Shown: positions 1 through 10,620 of the stretch, piece by piece | Layout of the letters: every line of letters begins with the position of its first letter | Position numbering within the stretch: the first letter of the stretch is position 1 | Assembly (NCBI GenBank): GCA_933207985.1 | Contig: OW240913.1 | Span: 322,822,909 to 322,886,908 of the forward strand | Length of the DNA stretch: 64,000 nt | DNA from: Pelobates cultripes | Taxonomy: Eukaryota > Chordata > Amphibia > Anura > Pelobatidae | Reading direction: 5' to 3' | The notes under the pieces: model-generated | Seen by the model: the letters and a program-made list of their open reading frames with translations, nothing else | What the model was told of the DNA's origin: nothing | Database searches by the model: none | Position numbers and translations under genes: made by a program

Positions 1-790
1 AAAAGCTTCTTCTTAAGACCTGGAGATAACAGTCACAGTCTGGGGTCACGATACCTTTAAATGGAATTTACTAAATGAACATTTTTTTTTTCAACTGAAG
101 TGCAGAAAGGCCTGTTTAAACAACTCTTTTGTAAAATACCTTGGAATTATGAGCATTATACAGAAGTTTTATTTTAGGGCCTAGCTTAGTTTGTTTTTTA
201 TTCATTTTCCCTGAAATGAATTAACTTATAAACATATTACAGAAGTAACCTGTAAAACCTACAGAATTACTATTACAATGTTTGTGGTTTTAACCATAAC
301 ACAATGTATATATTATCAATCCAACCAAAATTAAAATTGTCCCATTTCAACACTTGAGACCTCCACAGCAAACATATCTTTTCCGACACAACTTGTTTTC
401 TTTTCTACACCCACACTACTTTCTAAAAAGAAAATGGCAACATTCAATAAAAGTAAGAGATATTGTCTCACAAGATTCGAAATACATTTTATTCCTTAGG
501 CCACTTCACTGCCTGGAATTTTGAGCTAAAAGGGTCTCTGAAATTTTACACTTCAAATATCTCTGTCATAGATATATGATTAAATATAACTGAATGTCCA
601 TAAATAAAGGGAGCAAAATGCTCATATCCTAAGGGCTGTAGGACAGGAAAAAGACTGAGGGACCTATGCAGGGATACTCATTTTAAATGGATTTGTTTTA
701 TTCCTGTCCTATCGGCTGTAAGGGGAGGAGCTAACCCATATGTATATGCTGCCATGATTAGCCAGGAAAAAGGAAAATTTATTCATACTT
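1..790. other. A+T-rich DNA, no gene
   Basis: No coding signal is seen. An imperfect hairpin lies at about 636-712, pairing GTAGGACAGGAAAAA with TTATTCCTGTCCTAT, which suggests an old non-autonomous DNA element. No target duplication could be placed. Confidence 0.4.
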
Positions 791-814
791 ACCATAATTT
801 TATTTTCCTTGGAA

Positions 815-1610
815 AAAAATCCTGATTAAGCGTGATCGGCGATTGCTTAAACGTTTGGTGAAATCAGAAACATATCAGATCAAATCAGATCATAGAAAAA
901 CAACAGTAGAACTTAGGGCTATGTTTAATAGTGAAAGTAAGAGCATTTCCACACACACAATGCTAAGGGAACTCAAGGGGTTGGAACTGAACAGTTGTGT
1001 AGCCTTAAGAAAGCCACTAATCAGTGAGGCTAATTGGGGGGAAAAAGGGTTCAAATTGCTAGGGAGCATAAAGATTGGACTCTGGAGCAATGGAAGAAGG
1101 TCATGTGGTCTAATGAGTCCAGATTTACCCTGTTCCAGAGTGATAGGCACATCAGGTTAAGAATAGAGGCAGGTGAAGTGATGCACCCATAATGCCTAGT
1201 GCCTACTGTTCAAACCTGTGGGGGCAGTGCTATGATCTGGGGTTGCTGCAGTTGGTCAGGTCTAGGTTCAGTAACATTATGTACCCAAATAATTAGGTCA
1301 GCTGACTACCTGAATATACTGAATGACCAGGTTATTCCATCAATAATTTTTTTCTTCTCTGATGGCACAGGCATATTCCAAGATGACAATTCCAGGATTC
1401 ATCGGGCTCAAATTGTGAAAGAGTGGTTCAGGGAGCATGAGACATAATTTTCACACATGGATGGCCACCACAGAGTCCAGACCGTAACCCGATTGAGAAA
1501 CTTTGGGATGTGCTGGAGAAGGCATTTCGCAGTGGTCCGACTCTCCCATCATCAATGCAAGGTCTTGTTGAAAATTTTATGCAACACTGGACAGAAATAA
1601 ATCTTTTATT
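815..1610 (+). pseudogene. Tc1-like transposase pseudogene
   Basis: Remains of a Tc1/mariner transposase, the DDE enzyme that cuts and pastes DNA at TA sites. Read across several frames it shows an N-terminal stretch resembling the DNA-binding domain (SDHRKTTVELR). A catalytic block WSNESRFTLF follows near 1106, then [10 protein letters not shown] near 1380, and near 1470-1500 the block usually read as [13 protein letters not shown]. The family motif is WSDES, so the first catalytic Asp is Asn here (codon at 1112-1114). There are frameshifts and in-frame stops, including one after GEVMHP near 1190 and one at about 1444. Full-length Tc1 transposase is about 340 residues; no intact frame remains. 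Terminal inverted repeats were not clearly found. The family call is confident and the copy is dead. Confidence 0.85.
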
Positions 1611-1629
1611 TTTTTCAATTTAAAATTTT

Positions 1630-2560
1630 GTTTTATTAGTGAATCACATTGGTCAGTTTGTGGCGCCTGCTCACCAGGGTACAGAAAAAGAAGAGTGGGA
1701 GTTATGCAGGACATTACGTTACATCATTAGGGTTAAATACAATTCCAGTGTTATATTTTATTTCTAATACACAACTTTTTTCGCAATTCTGATCTTTCTA
1801 TAGGTTATCTTGGGAGTTCACCAATTCCCTTCCTGTCGGTATTTGCGTTTTCGTTGTGGTTGTGAATTTCGTATTTGTTGTACGATCCCCTCTTTTCTTT
1901 GTCCCATCTCTCCTTCCTAGCCTCTGGTCTCCTACCCTCCCCCGTGTTGACCTGGTTGTGTGCTAAGGTACGATCTCCATCTCTCCCCCCGCTTGATTCG
2001 TGTGTTTCCTCTGCCCTATGTGTTTGTCTGTCATTTGCTCGTATTTCCAATTGAGAGATGTTTGGGTTAGTAGGGCTTCTCTAGTGGGTGTCTGTGTTGA
2101 CTTCCATGCTCTTGCTATAATGGTCACTGCTGATATTAAAAGGTGGAATATCAACCTCTTTTCAGTTTTCCCTAGTGCTGTTGGTATGATGAATAGTATA
2201 CCTTGTTCTATGTTTATGGGCCAAGTTCTACCCAGCATCTGTGTCGCCACCCTCTCCACTTCTTTCCAGAACGGTTTAATGTTTTTGCATGACCACCATA
2301 TGTGGCTCATTGAGCCTTCCCTCCCCTTGCACCTCCAACATTCGATCGGCATGCCTTTGTGTATCGCGGCCAGTTTCTCTGGTACCATGTACCATCTATA
2401 CTGGTTGTTTAAGTTGGGTGGGATTTTTATTCCTAAGTATGTTAAGTGGTCAGTTCTCCAGTCTAGGGGGAATGCTGCTTTGAGTCCAGAAATAAATCTT
2501 GGTACATTGCAGAAGCCTGTCGAAACAATGCCACAGCGAATGTGTGTCGTAATCAAAGCT
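1630..2560 (-). pseudogene. L1/Tx1-type LINE ORF2 C-terminal remnant
   Basis: A minus-strand frame (2556 down to 1963) matches the C-terminal tail of L1-clade ORF2. It has HLTYLGIKIP, then RWYMVPEKLAAIHKG, a CCHC-like knuckle (CWRCKGREGSMSHIWWSC) and FWKEVERVATQMLGR. Between NLNNQY and RWYMVPEK the sequence that normally separates these blocks is missing, so the copy is internally deleted. The endonuclease and most of the reverse transcriptase are absent, meaning heavy 5' truncation. The T-rich plus-strand stretch at 1605-1640 may be the 3' tail. It abuts the Tc1 relic on one side and L2 remains on the other. Non-functional. Confidence 0.8.
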
Positions 2561-2589
2561 AAAGGCAGTCCAATGAAATATTAGAGTAT

Positions 2590-4045
2590 GTGGACTTTTT
2601 TTTGTGACAACTTTTTTTAATTGATTCTCTGTGACCTCTCTTTGATACTGCCTTTGATACTGTTGACCACTCTCATCTTCTTCAAACCCAGGCATTGTAT
2701 TTATATACTATAATTCTGTCCTGTCTACTGCTCTTGATATGGTTGCACCACTCAAAGCATCAGCCACGCCTTCAACCTTGGCACAGCAATCTCACTCGAT
2801 ATTGCCAATGATGCTACTGTAGTGCAGAATTTTGCTGGAGAAAGTTTCACACCATACCTGACTTCCTACATTACAAATTCATGCTACTTTCATATACTTT
2901 ACCTTTACCAAGCAAGAGTATTTTACATCTCTTATCTCTACCTTTTCTCGTGATTCCAAACACCTCATACCTTTAGCTACCTTTTTCACCCCAATGCGAC
3001 CCTGCCATTAACTAACCTTAGAGATAGGGATTTTGCATGTCACTTTACTGACAAGATCAACCAAACTAGGAATGCTGCCTCCCCATTTTTTCTTTCCCTC
3101 CAATACTCAGTTTCCATTCTGTGCCTTCTTCCACTTTTAACTCCTTTCCCGTCTCTGAGTTAGGGGTCTCTAAAATTCTCCTATCCTCTTGCCCAACCAC
3201 ATGCCCTCTTGATCCCCTCCCCTCTTAACTTGTCCCATCTCTTTCCCATAGTCCTATCCCTAATGAATATTTTCAAACTCTCCTTGTCTACTGACGTCTG
3301 CCCCTCTTCTCTCAAAAATGCAATTGTTAATCACATCCAAAAAAAAGCCATCTCTTGACACTACCTCTCTTTCTAACGGCCATTCCATATCATTACTCTC
3401 CTTCACTTGTAGGCTTCTTGAGCGGGTTATACTTACCCGTCTAACTTACTTTCTTAATACTACCTCTCATTGGCCCAATTCAAACTGGCTTATGCTCCTT
3501 CCATTCTACTGAAACTGCACTAACCAAAATGACTACTGACTTAATCACTGCTAAGCCTAAGGGACATAGCTCTCTCTTGATTCTCCGTGACCTCTCTTTG
3601 ATACTGTCTTTGATACTGTTGACCACTCTCATCTTCTTCAAACCCTCCACAACCTTGGACTCCGTGACACTATGTTTTCCTGGTTTTCATCCTATCTTTC
3701 TAACTCTCATTTAATGTTTCTTTCTCTGGTGCTACCTGCTCCCCACAGCCTGTTTCAATTGGTGTTCCCTAGGGCTCTGTTCTTGGTCCTCTTCTACTTT
3801 CCATCTACACTGCATCTCTCGTCAGTCTTATAAGCTCCACTGAATTTCAATATCATCTCTATGCTGATGATACACAGATTTACCTCTCCTCCCCTGATCT
3901 CTCCCCTGCTCTCCTGGAATGCATCACAAACTCCTTCTCTTCCATTGCAAACTGGATGTCTTTTCATTTTCTAAAACTTAATCTTTCTAAAAGTTAACTC
4001 CCCCAAAACAATCTTCCTCCATTAATCTCCCTGCACATCAATAGG
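2590..4045 (+). pseudogene. L2-type LINE reverse transcriptase pseudogene, first part
   Basis: Degenerate L2-clade ORF2 on the plus strand. The endonuclease-RT linker shows HVTLLTRSTKLG (compare HFTDKI) near 3037. RT blocks follow: KKPSLDTTSLSNGHSISLL (3343-3400), [14 protein letters not shown] (about 3413-3455), a degraded AFDTVDH block (about 3600-3620), the catalytic [11 protein letters not shown] (YADD at 3860-3871) and [17 protein letters not shown]. Several frameshifts and stops make it non-coding. A 69-bp piece of the RT region is also present out of order at 2621-2689. The frame stops at about 4045, where a 2.0-kb insertion begins, and resumes at 6081. Confidence 0.85.
2621..2689 (+). 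repeat. Displaced 69-bp copy of L2 RT segment
   Basis: This segment repeats 3577-3645 with two mismatches by eye, but lies upstream of the linker region that should precede it. Either a local duplication or the 5' edge of a second truncated L2 copy would explain it. Confidence 0.85.
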
Positions 4046-4086
4046 TAGGGCTGTGCATGGGCAAATAATTTGGTTCGTTTCGGCAC

Positions 4087-4574
4087 TTCCATTTCGGGCT
4101 AGGGTTAGTGGTAAGGTTATGGGTATGGGTATGGGTATGGGTAGGGTTAGGAGTAGGGTTGGGGTAAGGGATAGGATTAGGGGTAGGGTTAGGTGTAGGG
4201 TTAGGGTTAGGGTTTGTGGTAGGGTTAGGGGTAGGGTTAAGGTTAGGGTTAGAGGAAAGTTGGGGTAAGGGTTAGTGGTAGGGTTAGGAGTATGGGTAGG
4301 GTTAGGAGTAGGGTTGGGGTAAGGGATAGGATTAGGGGTAGGGCTAGGTGTAGGGTTTGGGTTAGGGTTAGGATTAGTGGTAGGGTTATGGGTAGGGTTA
4401 AGTTTAGGGTTAGAGGAAAGTTGGGGTAAGGGTTAGCGGTAGGGTTAGGACTATGGGTAGGGTTAGGAGTAGGGTTGGGGTAAGTGATAGGATTAGGGGT
4501 AGGGTTAGGTGTAGGGTTTGGGTTAGAGGTATGAGTAGGGTTAGTGGTAGGGTAAGGGGTAGGGTTAAGATTAG
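4087..4574 (+). repeat. Telomere-like G-rich minisatellite
   Basis: Degenerate array of GGTTAG/GGGTAG hexamers; the G-rich strand is the plus strand. It is not pure TTAGGG. A longer unit recurs: GTTGGGGTAAG starts at 4158, 4313 and 4474, giving a period of about 155-161 bp. Runs such as GGGTTAGGGTTAGGG near 4197-4212 could form G-quadruplexes. The array is embedded in a transposon-like insertion. Confidence 0.9.
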
Positions 4575-5728
4575 TGTTACGACACCCCTGGTGTCTTTAA
4601 GAGAAACCGCCGTTTAATTAACCTTCCACTTTTGCAATATCAATAACTCCATTCGCATAGACTGTAGTATACGAACCACCATCAGGGGAAGTGGTAATCT
4701 CCCGACCGGGATCCGTGAAAGGCTCCAAACTCCCGAACGGAAATCCACGAACTGCTGCTAGCCGCCGAACAACGATATCCACCAAGCCGCTTTCGGTTCC
4801 AATAATCAGTCTCTAGGCAAATAATAAATCCCCCCAATAATGAGACAGAAGCTCCGCATTGAGGGTCAAACAGGATCTGGCTTTACTGTGGGCTACCTGC
4901 CCGTATTTATGCAGGTCTCCCACTTGGTGGACACTCCCCTAGGGGACCAAATGGGAGACTGTAATGACAGATAGACATGGGGACATTTCAGACATACAGA
5001 TGTAACCTTTTCCCACAATGCAATATGGGTTCCTCCCCTCTGCCCTGGAGATAATTTAGAAGTAATTCAATTATCTCCAGGACAAAGACAAATCGCAATA
5101 AAATGCCAGAAAATACATAAAAATACATAACTTTATAATAACCGAACATTTCACATTCGCATCACATATCCCCAGATAGCCTGGATCTGAGGGCATATTA
5201 TTGGCGAATAGCGCTCAGATCCCACACACATAGTTCAATCGCCATGGAGTCAAAGTCCTTACAGTCTTTCGGTATGTGATTGACTCCATGGGAAGGCTAT
5301 CTGGGTTAAGTCCTTTCGTGTGTTGTAAAACTCCCGAACGGCCGGTGTTCATACGCTTTTGTCGAGGCAGCCAGACGACCCGTTGTTTCAGTGGTGTTCG
5401 GCAGAAAAAGTGTCCGTTTTTAGTTCCATGAAATCAGTGCCGAACACCGCTGTGTTTTAAAATGGCCGCTGCCTTATGGTCGACATACGAACGACGGCCA
5501 CCCTGAATTCGGTTTAATTGAGAAGTGTCGGCGGTTAACCACAACGTTCTAATTGGGATCAAGAGGTTAACCAGCAGCACACTTCTATCCTGGGTGGCCA
5601 TCCGTCCGGTAGATTTGTTCGGTGAAAACAGTCATTCGTATGGCTGGGCTATAGAAACAGCCATTTACACGAAAGGGGGCAGAAAAAGACGAATCCACCA
5701 CAATAGACAGACAGATGGTTCTGTCACA
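4575..5728. mobile_element. Probable solo LTR
   Basis: A 1,154-bp block sits inside the telomere-like array and differs sharply from it in composition. It starts TGTTACGACA and ends CTGTCACA, the TG...CA ends of LTRs, with short inverted termini (TGTTAC and TGTGAC read inward). Flanks are ATTAG and GTTAG, a possible 5-bp target duplication with one mismatch. It has CpG-rich stretches and possible poly(A) signals (for example near 5095). No primer binding site, gag or pol follows, so it would be a solo LTR left by recombination. The superfamily (Ty3/Gypsy or ERV) cannot be decided. Confidence 0.6.
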
Positions 5729-5806
5729 GTTAGGGTAAGAGGAAGGTTGGGGTAAGGGTTAGGGGTAGGGTTAGGGGTAGGGTTAGGGCCAGGGTTAGGG
5801 TTAGAT
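5729..5806 (+). repeat. Telomere-like array, distal part
   Basis: Continuation of the GGGTTAGGGG array after the LTR-like block, with the same GGAAGGTTGGGGTAAGG motif seen before it. This supports insertion of the LTR into one pre-existing array. Confidence 0.85.
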
Positions 5807-5859
5807 TCCTGTCATCATTCCCTTAATTTTCCCTCCCTCTCCTGTTTTGCCACTTTTCA

Positions 5860-6072
5860 GAAATCCGAAGCACTTCGGCACTTCCGAAATTCGGCACTTG
5901 GGCAATTCGGTTTCGGTTCTGCACTTCCAAAACTGGCACTTCAGCAAGTCGGGACTTCGGCAATTTGGCACTTCACAAATTCAGTTTGATTCGGCACATC
6001 CGAAATTCGGCACTTCGGCACTTCAGAAATTCGACAATTCAGAATTCGGCAATTCGGACATACGGATTGCGC
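5860..6072. repeat. TTCGGCACTTC short tandem repeat
   Basis: An irregular array of about 12-14 bp motifs (ATTCGGCACTTCGG, AATTCGG). The same motif appears once at the other end of the insertion (near 4078-4095), so it is probably a subterminal repeat of that element. Open frames here are by-products. Confidence 0.8.
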
Positions 6073-6080
6073 ATGTCTAC

Positions 6081-6295
6081 CAATTGGACACCTATTAACC
6101 CAACCCATCAAGCTGGCTGCCTTGGTGTTACTTTTGACTCGGGTCTTACCTTTTCTCCTCACATCCAGTCTGTCGCCAAATCATGTAACTTACACCTTAA
6201 AAATATTCCCGCATTCGCCCTGTTTAAATTCAAGATACATCTAAGGCACTTGTTCATGCACTCATCATTTCCCGACCTGACCCATTATTTAATAT
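6081..6295 (+). pseudogene. L2-type LINE pseudogene, second part
   Basis: Resumes the L2 frame after the insertion. QAGCLGVTFDSGLTFSPHIQ (about 6110-6170) is the block that follows the catalytic region in L2 reverse transcriptases, then SVAKSCNLHLKNI. It decays by about 6290. Confidence 0.85.
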
Positions 6296-7530
6296 AAAAT
6301 TAAAAACTCTGTATAAAGGAGTTGTAAATATATATTGTGTGCTCAGCACAGATGAAGAACAATAATGGAAGCAGTAATGAAAATTGTTACCTGGCAAAAT
6401 GTGGTTCTGTTCCCAGATATTCCTTCCAAGGACTATACATCATGGAAGATATGAACTGCAAAGACTTCTGACTTGCTGAACATCTTATTTATTTATCTTT
6501 ATTTATTTATTTATTAAGTCTTATCAACCTCAGAAGAATTAATGGCTTAGTCTCCCTTGTGAGTGAATTTAACATGATATTTGAACAGGTTTTCTCAGTT
6601 GATAAATTAACCCTGCCCCCCCAATCTATCAATCTATACATGCTTTTGAAATGCCGGAGTGTAGTTTTACTAACTGAAATATATCAAAAATTGTCATAAC
6701 AACATTTTTTTTTATTCTCTTCTCAAATATGACAGTTCATCATAAACTATATCAATGTAAAACAACACGTGAGACCCTTAAAACATACCTATTATCTATC
6801 ACCTTGATATACTTCACCTATTAGTTACCTGTGGGCATTAGTCAACTTATTCTGTTGTAAAAGCATGTTAGAATAAGAAGAAATCAGGTCACTCGTAAAG
6901 TTCATTTCATTGCCTCAAGCTAATTCTCTCTCTTAATTTTTTTTTTTAACTTTTTTTACTTAACTCACAATTTGCCTGGCAGCTATATATCCTCGTTGGT
7001 GCCACAAACTGTGAAAGCATCTGCAAAGTGATGAGAGATATTTCTAAAGAACAAAATTGATTTCATAACAATGTGACAATGAAACTTTTTAAAACTATGC
7101 ACAAAATATTCTTCCATGACCTTATGTAAATATCTAGATTCCAAGGAGTCAGACACTCCTACAGCCATTAATCATGTTTAGTTTGATGCAGCAGCAGGAT
7201 TGTACTGCTATATAGATATATATATTCCGAAATGTATAACATCTTGTGAGCATTTCAATTTACAGCAAATAAATTAAGCGTTATCTAGCAGAGTTATCAG
7301 TTGCATACCTATCAACATTTTAAATTGATATTTTAAAGGTGTAAGTAGGGAGTGTGGTCAGGGGTGCGACTGTTCTGAGAATGTTTAGGTGACTTAGCAC
7401 AACTTATAACAACTTATGCAACTAAAATGTCATTTAGGGCAAAAAACAATGTATTTATATACACAGAGTGAATTCTAAAATCATCTAGTGTATTTTAAAG
7501 ACACATTACTATTTATTGCTGTGGAGCTCT
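6296..7530. other. A+T-rich DNA, no gene
   Basis: Nothing recognisable beyond a short TTTA-rich microsatellite at about 6485-6515 and homopolymer runs. Confidence 0.5.
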
Positions 7531-8033
7531 GAGGTGCAAACTGTAAAATGTTGCCTGGTAGATTCTGCAGGAACTGGCTTAATACCCAACAAGCTACTGG
7601 AAATCCTAGTGTTATGGTATGTGCAGGTGGGAGTATCTACAGTATAGTAACTAGGAGGTGCAGACTGCAAAGATGTTGCCTGGTATATTCTGCAGTAAAA
7701 CTACAAAAACACTGGAAATCTTAGTGTTATGGTATGTGCAGGCGGGAGTACCTGCAGTATAGTAACTAGGAGGTACAAACTGTAAAATGTTGCCTGGTAG
7801 ATTCTGCAGGAACTGGCTTAATAACCCACAAGCTATGGGTAGAGAGGGGTTAACTACCAAAACACTGGGAATCCTAGTGTTATGGTATTTGCAGGCGGGA
7901 GTATCTGCAGTATAGTAACTAGGAGGCGCAGACTGAAAAGATATTGCCTGGTATATTCTGCAGTAACTGGCTAAATAACCAACAAGCTAAGGGTAGAGAG
8001 GGGTTTAACTACAAAAACACTAGGAATCCTCCT
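7531..8033. repeat. Dimeric A/B tandem repeat
   Basis: Four tandem units begin at 7531, 7655, 7770 and 7923, each opening GAGG-GCA-ACTG and sharing TTGCCTGGTA-ATTCTGCAG and GTGTTATGGTATGTGCAGG. Units 1 and 3 carry AAACTGTAAAATGTTGCC, while 2 and 4 carry CAGACTG-AAAGAT and the TATATTCTGCAGTA form, so the array is an A-B-A-B dimer. Unit lengths differ (about 124, 115, 153 and 108 bp) through indels. Open frames here are incidental. Confidence 0.9.
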
Positions 8034-8545
8034 ATGCTTGTGGTCCCTAAGTACTTGTGCCTTCGAGGGCACCCCCTTAGCCAAAAGCCTACACTGTCCT
8101 ATGGAAATACAAATAGAAAATTTCCCACCAATACTGCTACAATGAAAGAAGTGTGCTGGAAATGCCAAGACTTTGTAGGCTGCTTCAAGTGCTGCTGGGT
8201 AACGGTCGAGCCGATGCCGATAGAAAGCTCTATTTGGTATGGTAAGTAAAGAGGTCACTCTTAGTGCAGTGACAGGTCACTCTTAGTAAAGTGATTGGTG
8301 GATAGCGCCAGTGATGTTTCCCCTGACGCGCATTTCACCTCACAGGTTCATCAGAGGGGACAGAATTAAACAGAGCTAATTTTGTACCTGCTATTCTTTC
8401 ATCCTTAGAAGTATTAAAGGTAGGGCATCCTCTCCCTTTCATTGTTACTCTCTCCTTAGGGCCTTCACTGGTCCACTGTATATATTTTTACTTAAAAACA
8501 GAACTATTCAAAACTGGTTGTCATTTCAGATGGATTCTGCAGAGT
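8034..8545. other. Repeat-like DNA, no gene
   Basis: Contains a direct repeat of AGGTCACTCTTAGT at 8252 and 8275. The stretch CCCTGACGCGCATTTCAC at 8320 recalls the GACGCG hinge of some amphibian non-autonomous elements (compare 21071). No gene. Confidence 0.4.
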
Positions 8546-8549
8546 TTAT

Positions 8550-8690
8550 CAGGATTATTTACTAAATTTAGAATTTAAAGTGAATTTTAAATTCAAGATC
8601 AGAGTAGCTGAAATGAAATCATAGCTGACTAAGATAATTTGTCCAGTTTGGTTTTTGACTCTGAATTTGAAATTCACTTTTAAAGGGAAC
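8550..8690. mobile_element. Hairpin MITE (AATTTGAAATTCACTTT family)
   Basis: The left arm reads ATTTAGAATTTAAAGTGAAT (8561-8580) and the right arm CTGAATTTGAAATTCACTTT. The right arm is cut at 8680 by a T2-type end. The same arm recurs at 13605, 44450 and 55450. Confidence 0.65.
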
Positions 8691-8784
8691 ACTATAGTGT
8701 TAGGAATATAATGCTGTTTTCCTAGCATTATCATGCTATTATGCCCCAACTTTGTTGGTTAGTTAGTTAGTTAGTTAGTTAGTA
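8680..8784. mobile_element. T2-type MITE, 5' end, with (TTAG)n
   Basis: TTAAAGGGAACACTATAGTG begins at the TTAA at 8680, with a small hairpin around TAGGAATATAATGC. The far end was not found. A (TTAG) tetranucleotide run of about seven copies lies at 8754-8783. Confidence 0.65.
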
Positions 8785-10480
8785 TCACTTTGAGATCCAA
8801 AATGGTGAACAAAGCTTTGAAAATCTCACCAGCAGGTTACAAATCAACTTCAGTATTTTCTGATTTTTGGATTTTAAGGACATTTATGAAAGTATAAATA
8901 AAAAGTCATGAATGCACAAACAACCACGATAAAGGTATATTCAGACAAAGCTGCTATAGAGAATACTCAATACTCTCAATTTTTATGTAAGATGCATGAA
9001 GTCATCTTGGTACAGTTTAGTTTTGGTCTGTATGTCAAGAACCAGCTGTACCGGCTCAGTCTACTTATTCTAATTGTGGGTACGTGCTTCTTTCTACGGA
9101 GTATTAATTTCTCTCCATTTTACCTCTCTGAGCATTATAGTATTTGCTGGAAATCATGCATGATAACATATTGTGCTAAAAAGATATCACGTTACAATAT
9201 GTTCCTATTTAACTGTTATTTTAACATCTGCTGGCAGTTGGTGCTTGGCGGAAAATGAACAGCACATGTGCTATATTACTTATAGTGGCCCCATGTATTA
9301 TAAGTAATATGTGACGTCATTTGTTTATATGAAAAAGTCTATCTAAGGATTTTATTGAAGACCCATTTATTCCACAATGTGCCCAGCTATTGTACTATTT
9401 TACAAATTATACAGTATATGGAACAAATTGACATGCTCACTGTAACAGTAGCTGGAGTAACATGCCTGGATCTGTCCACAATACCTCTTTTGGTAATGAA
9501 TTCCAAACTTTTAAACACTGTTCTGCAGAATTTCTTGAATATAATTGTGTAAAAGGGTTTTTGATGCAGATATTTTCCATCCCATCATAGGGGCTTGCTC
9601 AAACAAGTCAGATGGAACTGGTAGGCTTTTAAAAATATTAGGAGAAAGTTTTATGTTCTGCAAATTATTACACGGACGTGGCTTTTATTCATAGAATGCA
9701 GGTATATCCACCATGGTTGTTGTATGTAAATAATTGGAAAGGGTAATTGGTAGCAGGTATAATGAAAGAAAAGGTTCTGAGAGCAGGGAAGCGTCTAACA
9801 AGGGGATGTTGAGATTGTCTTCTTCTACCAGGTGGTATGATCTGGGTTTTTCTCACAATTTACAAATGGTTACTGAAACTCTACACTGCAATGCCTTCTC
9901 CACGCTACCATGGTTCTCCAGTTGGGCAGAGCATGGTAAAAAAAAGAAAACTATGCAAAGATAATTCAAGCAGCAAGACTTATTAGAAGTATCAATTGTA
10001 ATGCCCACACTGGCCTGACAATGCCCTGACATGAGACAAACTATTTAAGGGCATTTTTCAAAACTGGAACCAGGTATAAAACCAGAATACCGTTTGGAGG
10101 GCGTATAAGAAAAATACCAGTTGCATGGTTACTAGAATTCAATTTTAGTGACATCGTGCATATGAATGGACCTATTTGCCTATACACCAACAAAGTCTGG
10201 CCCACGGTGGTACATTTTAGGGGATGGCAAGATTTTTATCATCACAGAATGTTCACCATTACTTTTTATCACTGGTCCTTACCCATCATTTTGATCAAGG
10301 TCTTGGCCTGCAAAACATGCAGGATATCTTCCTCCAGTGACATCTCTCCCTTTCACTGCAGGTGTAAAGAGATGTTCCAGAGGAGAGGCTGAAAGGAGGA
10401 CTTGGGCAGCATCGGGGAGCTGTAGCCATTAGTCGGCTGATGACAGATGCCCAATATGCACAGCTTAAACATCACCCAGC
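8785..10480. other. No recognisable gene
   Basis: Mostly A+T-rich unique-looking sequence. Frames up to 116 codons (8908-9258) show no family signature and no splice context that would make them exons. Confidence 0.45.
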
Positions 10481-10484
10481 ATGG

Positions 10485-10620
10485 CACTCGTATTATGAGC
10501 TTGATAATGATGCTTAGAGAGGTGGAGTGATACCTCTGCCAGAACAGGACTGTATCTCTCTAAGCACCATGAGCACTTCAAATCACTGAAGTGGTCAGAA
10601 TGGTTGGAGTATACCTTTAA
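10485..10620. mobile_element. T2-type MITE, 3' end
   Basis: Ends GGAGTATACCTTTAA with TTAA at 10617-10620, preceded by a subterminal hairpin GCACTTCAAATCACTGAAGT. This is the usual T2 arrangement. The 5' border is unclear. Confidence 0.6.

Larger units (their letters stand above)
4046..6080. mobile_element. 2.0-kb composite insertion in the L2 pseudogene
   Basis: The L2 reading stops at 4045 and resumes at 6081. The junctions carry near-duplicate CAATAGG (4039-4045) and CAATTGG (6081-6087). The insert begins TAGGGCTGTGCATGGGC and ends GCGCATGTCTA, so the ends are roughly inverted (TAG...GCA). That resembles hAT-type termini, but the target duplication is imperfect. Both ends carry TTCGGCACTTC-type motifs, and the middle is a telomere-like array interrupted by an LTR-like unit. 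The insertion is directly visible; its class is inference. Confidence 0.6.

Noticed and set aside
5525..5755. 76-codon frame as an LTR-encoded protein
   Set aside because: It runs out of the LTR-like block into telomere-like repeats and has no recognisable motif.
4087..5806. Interstitial telomere marking an ancestral chromosome fusion
   Set aside because: The array is degenerate, has its own higher-order period, and sits inside a transposon-like insertion within an L2 relic.
8908..9258. 116-codon plus frame as a gene
   Set aside because: Random-looking composition with Cys/Phe/Ile typical of A+T-rich noncoding DNA; no signature.
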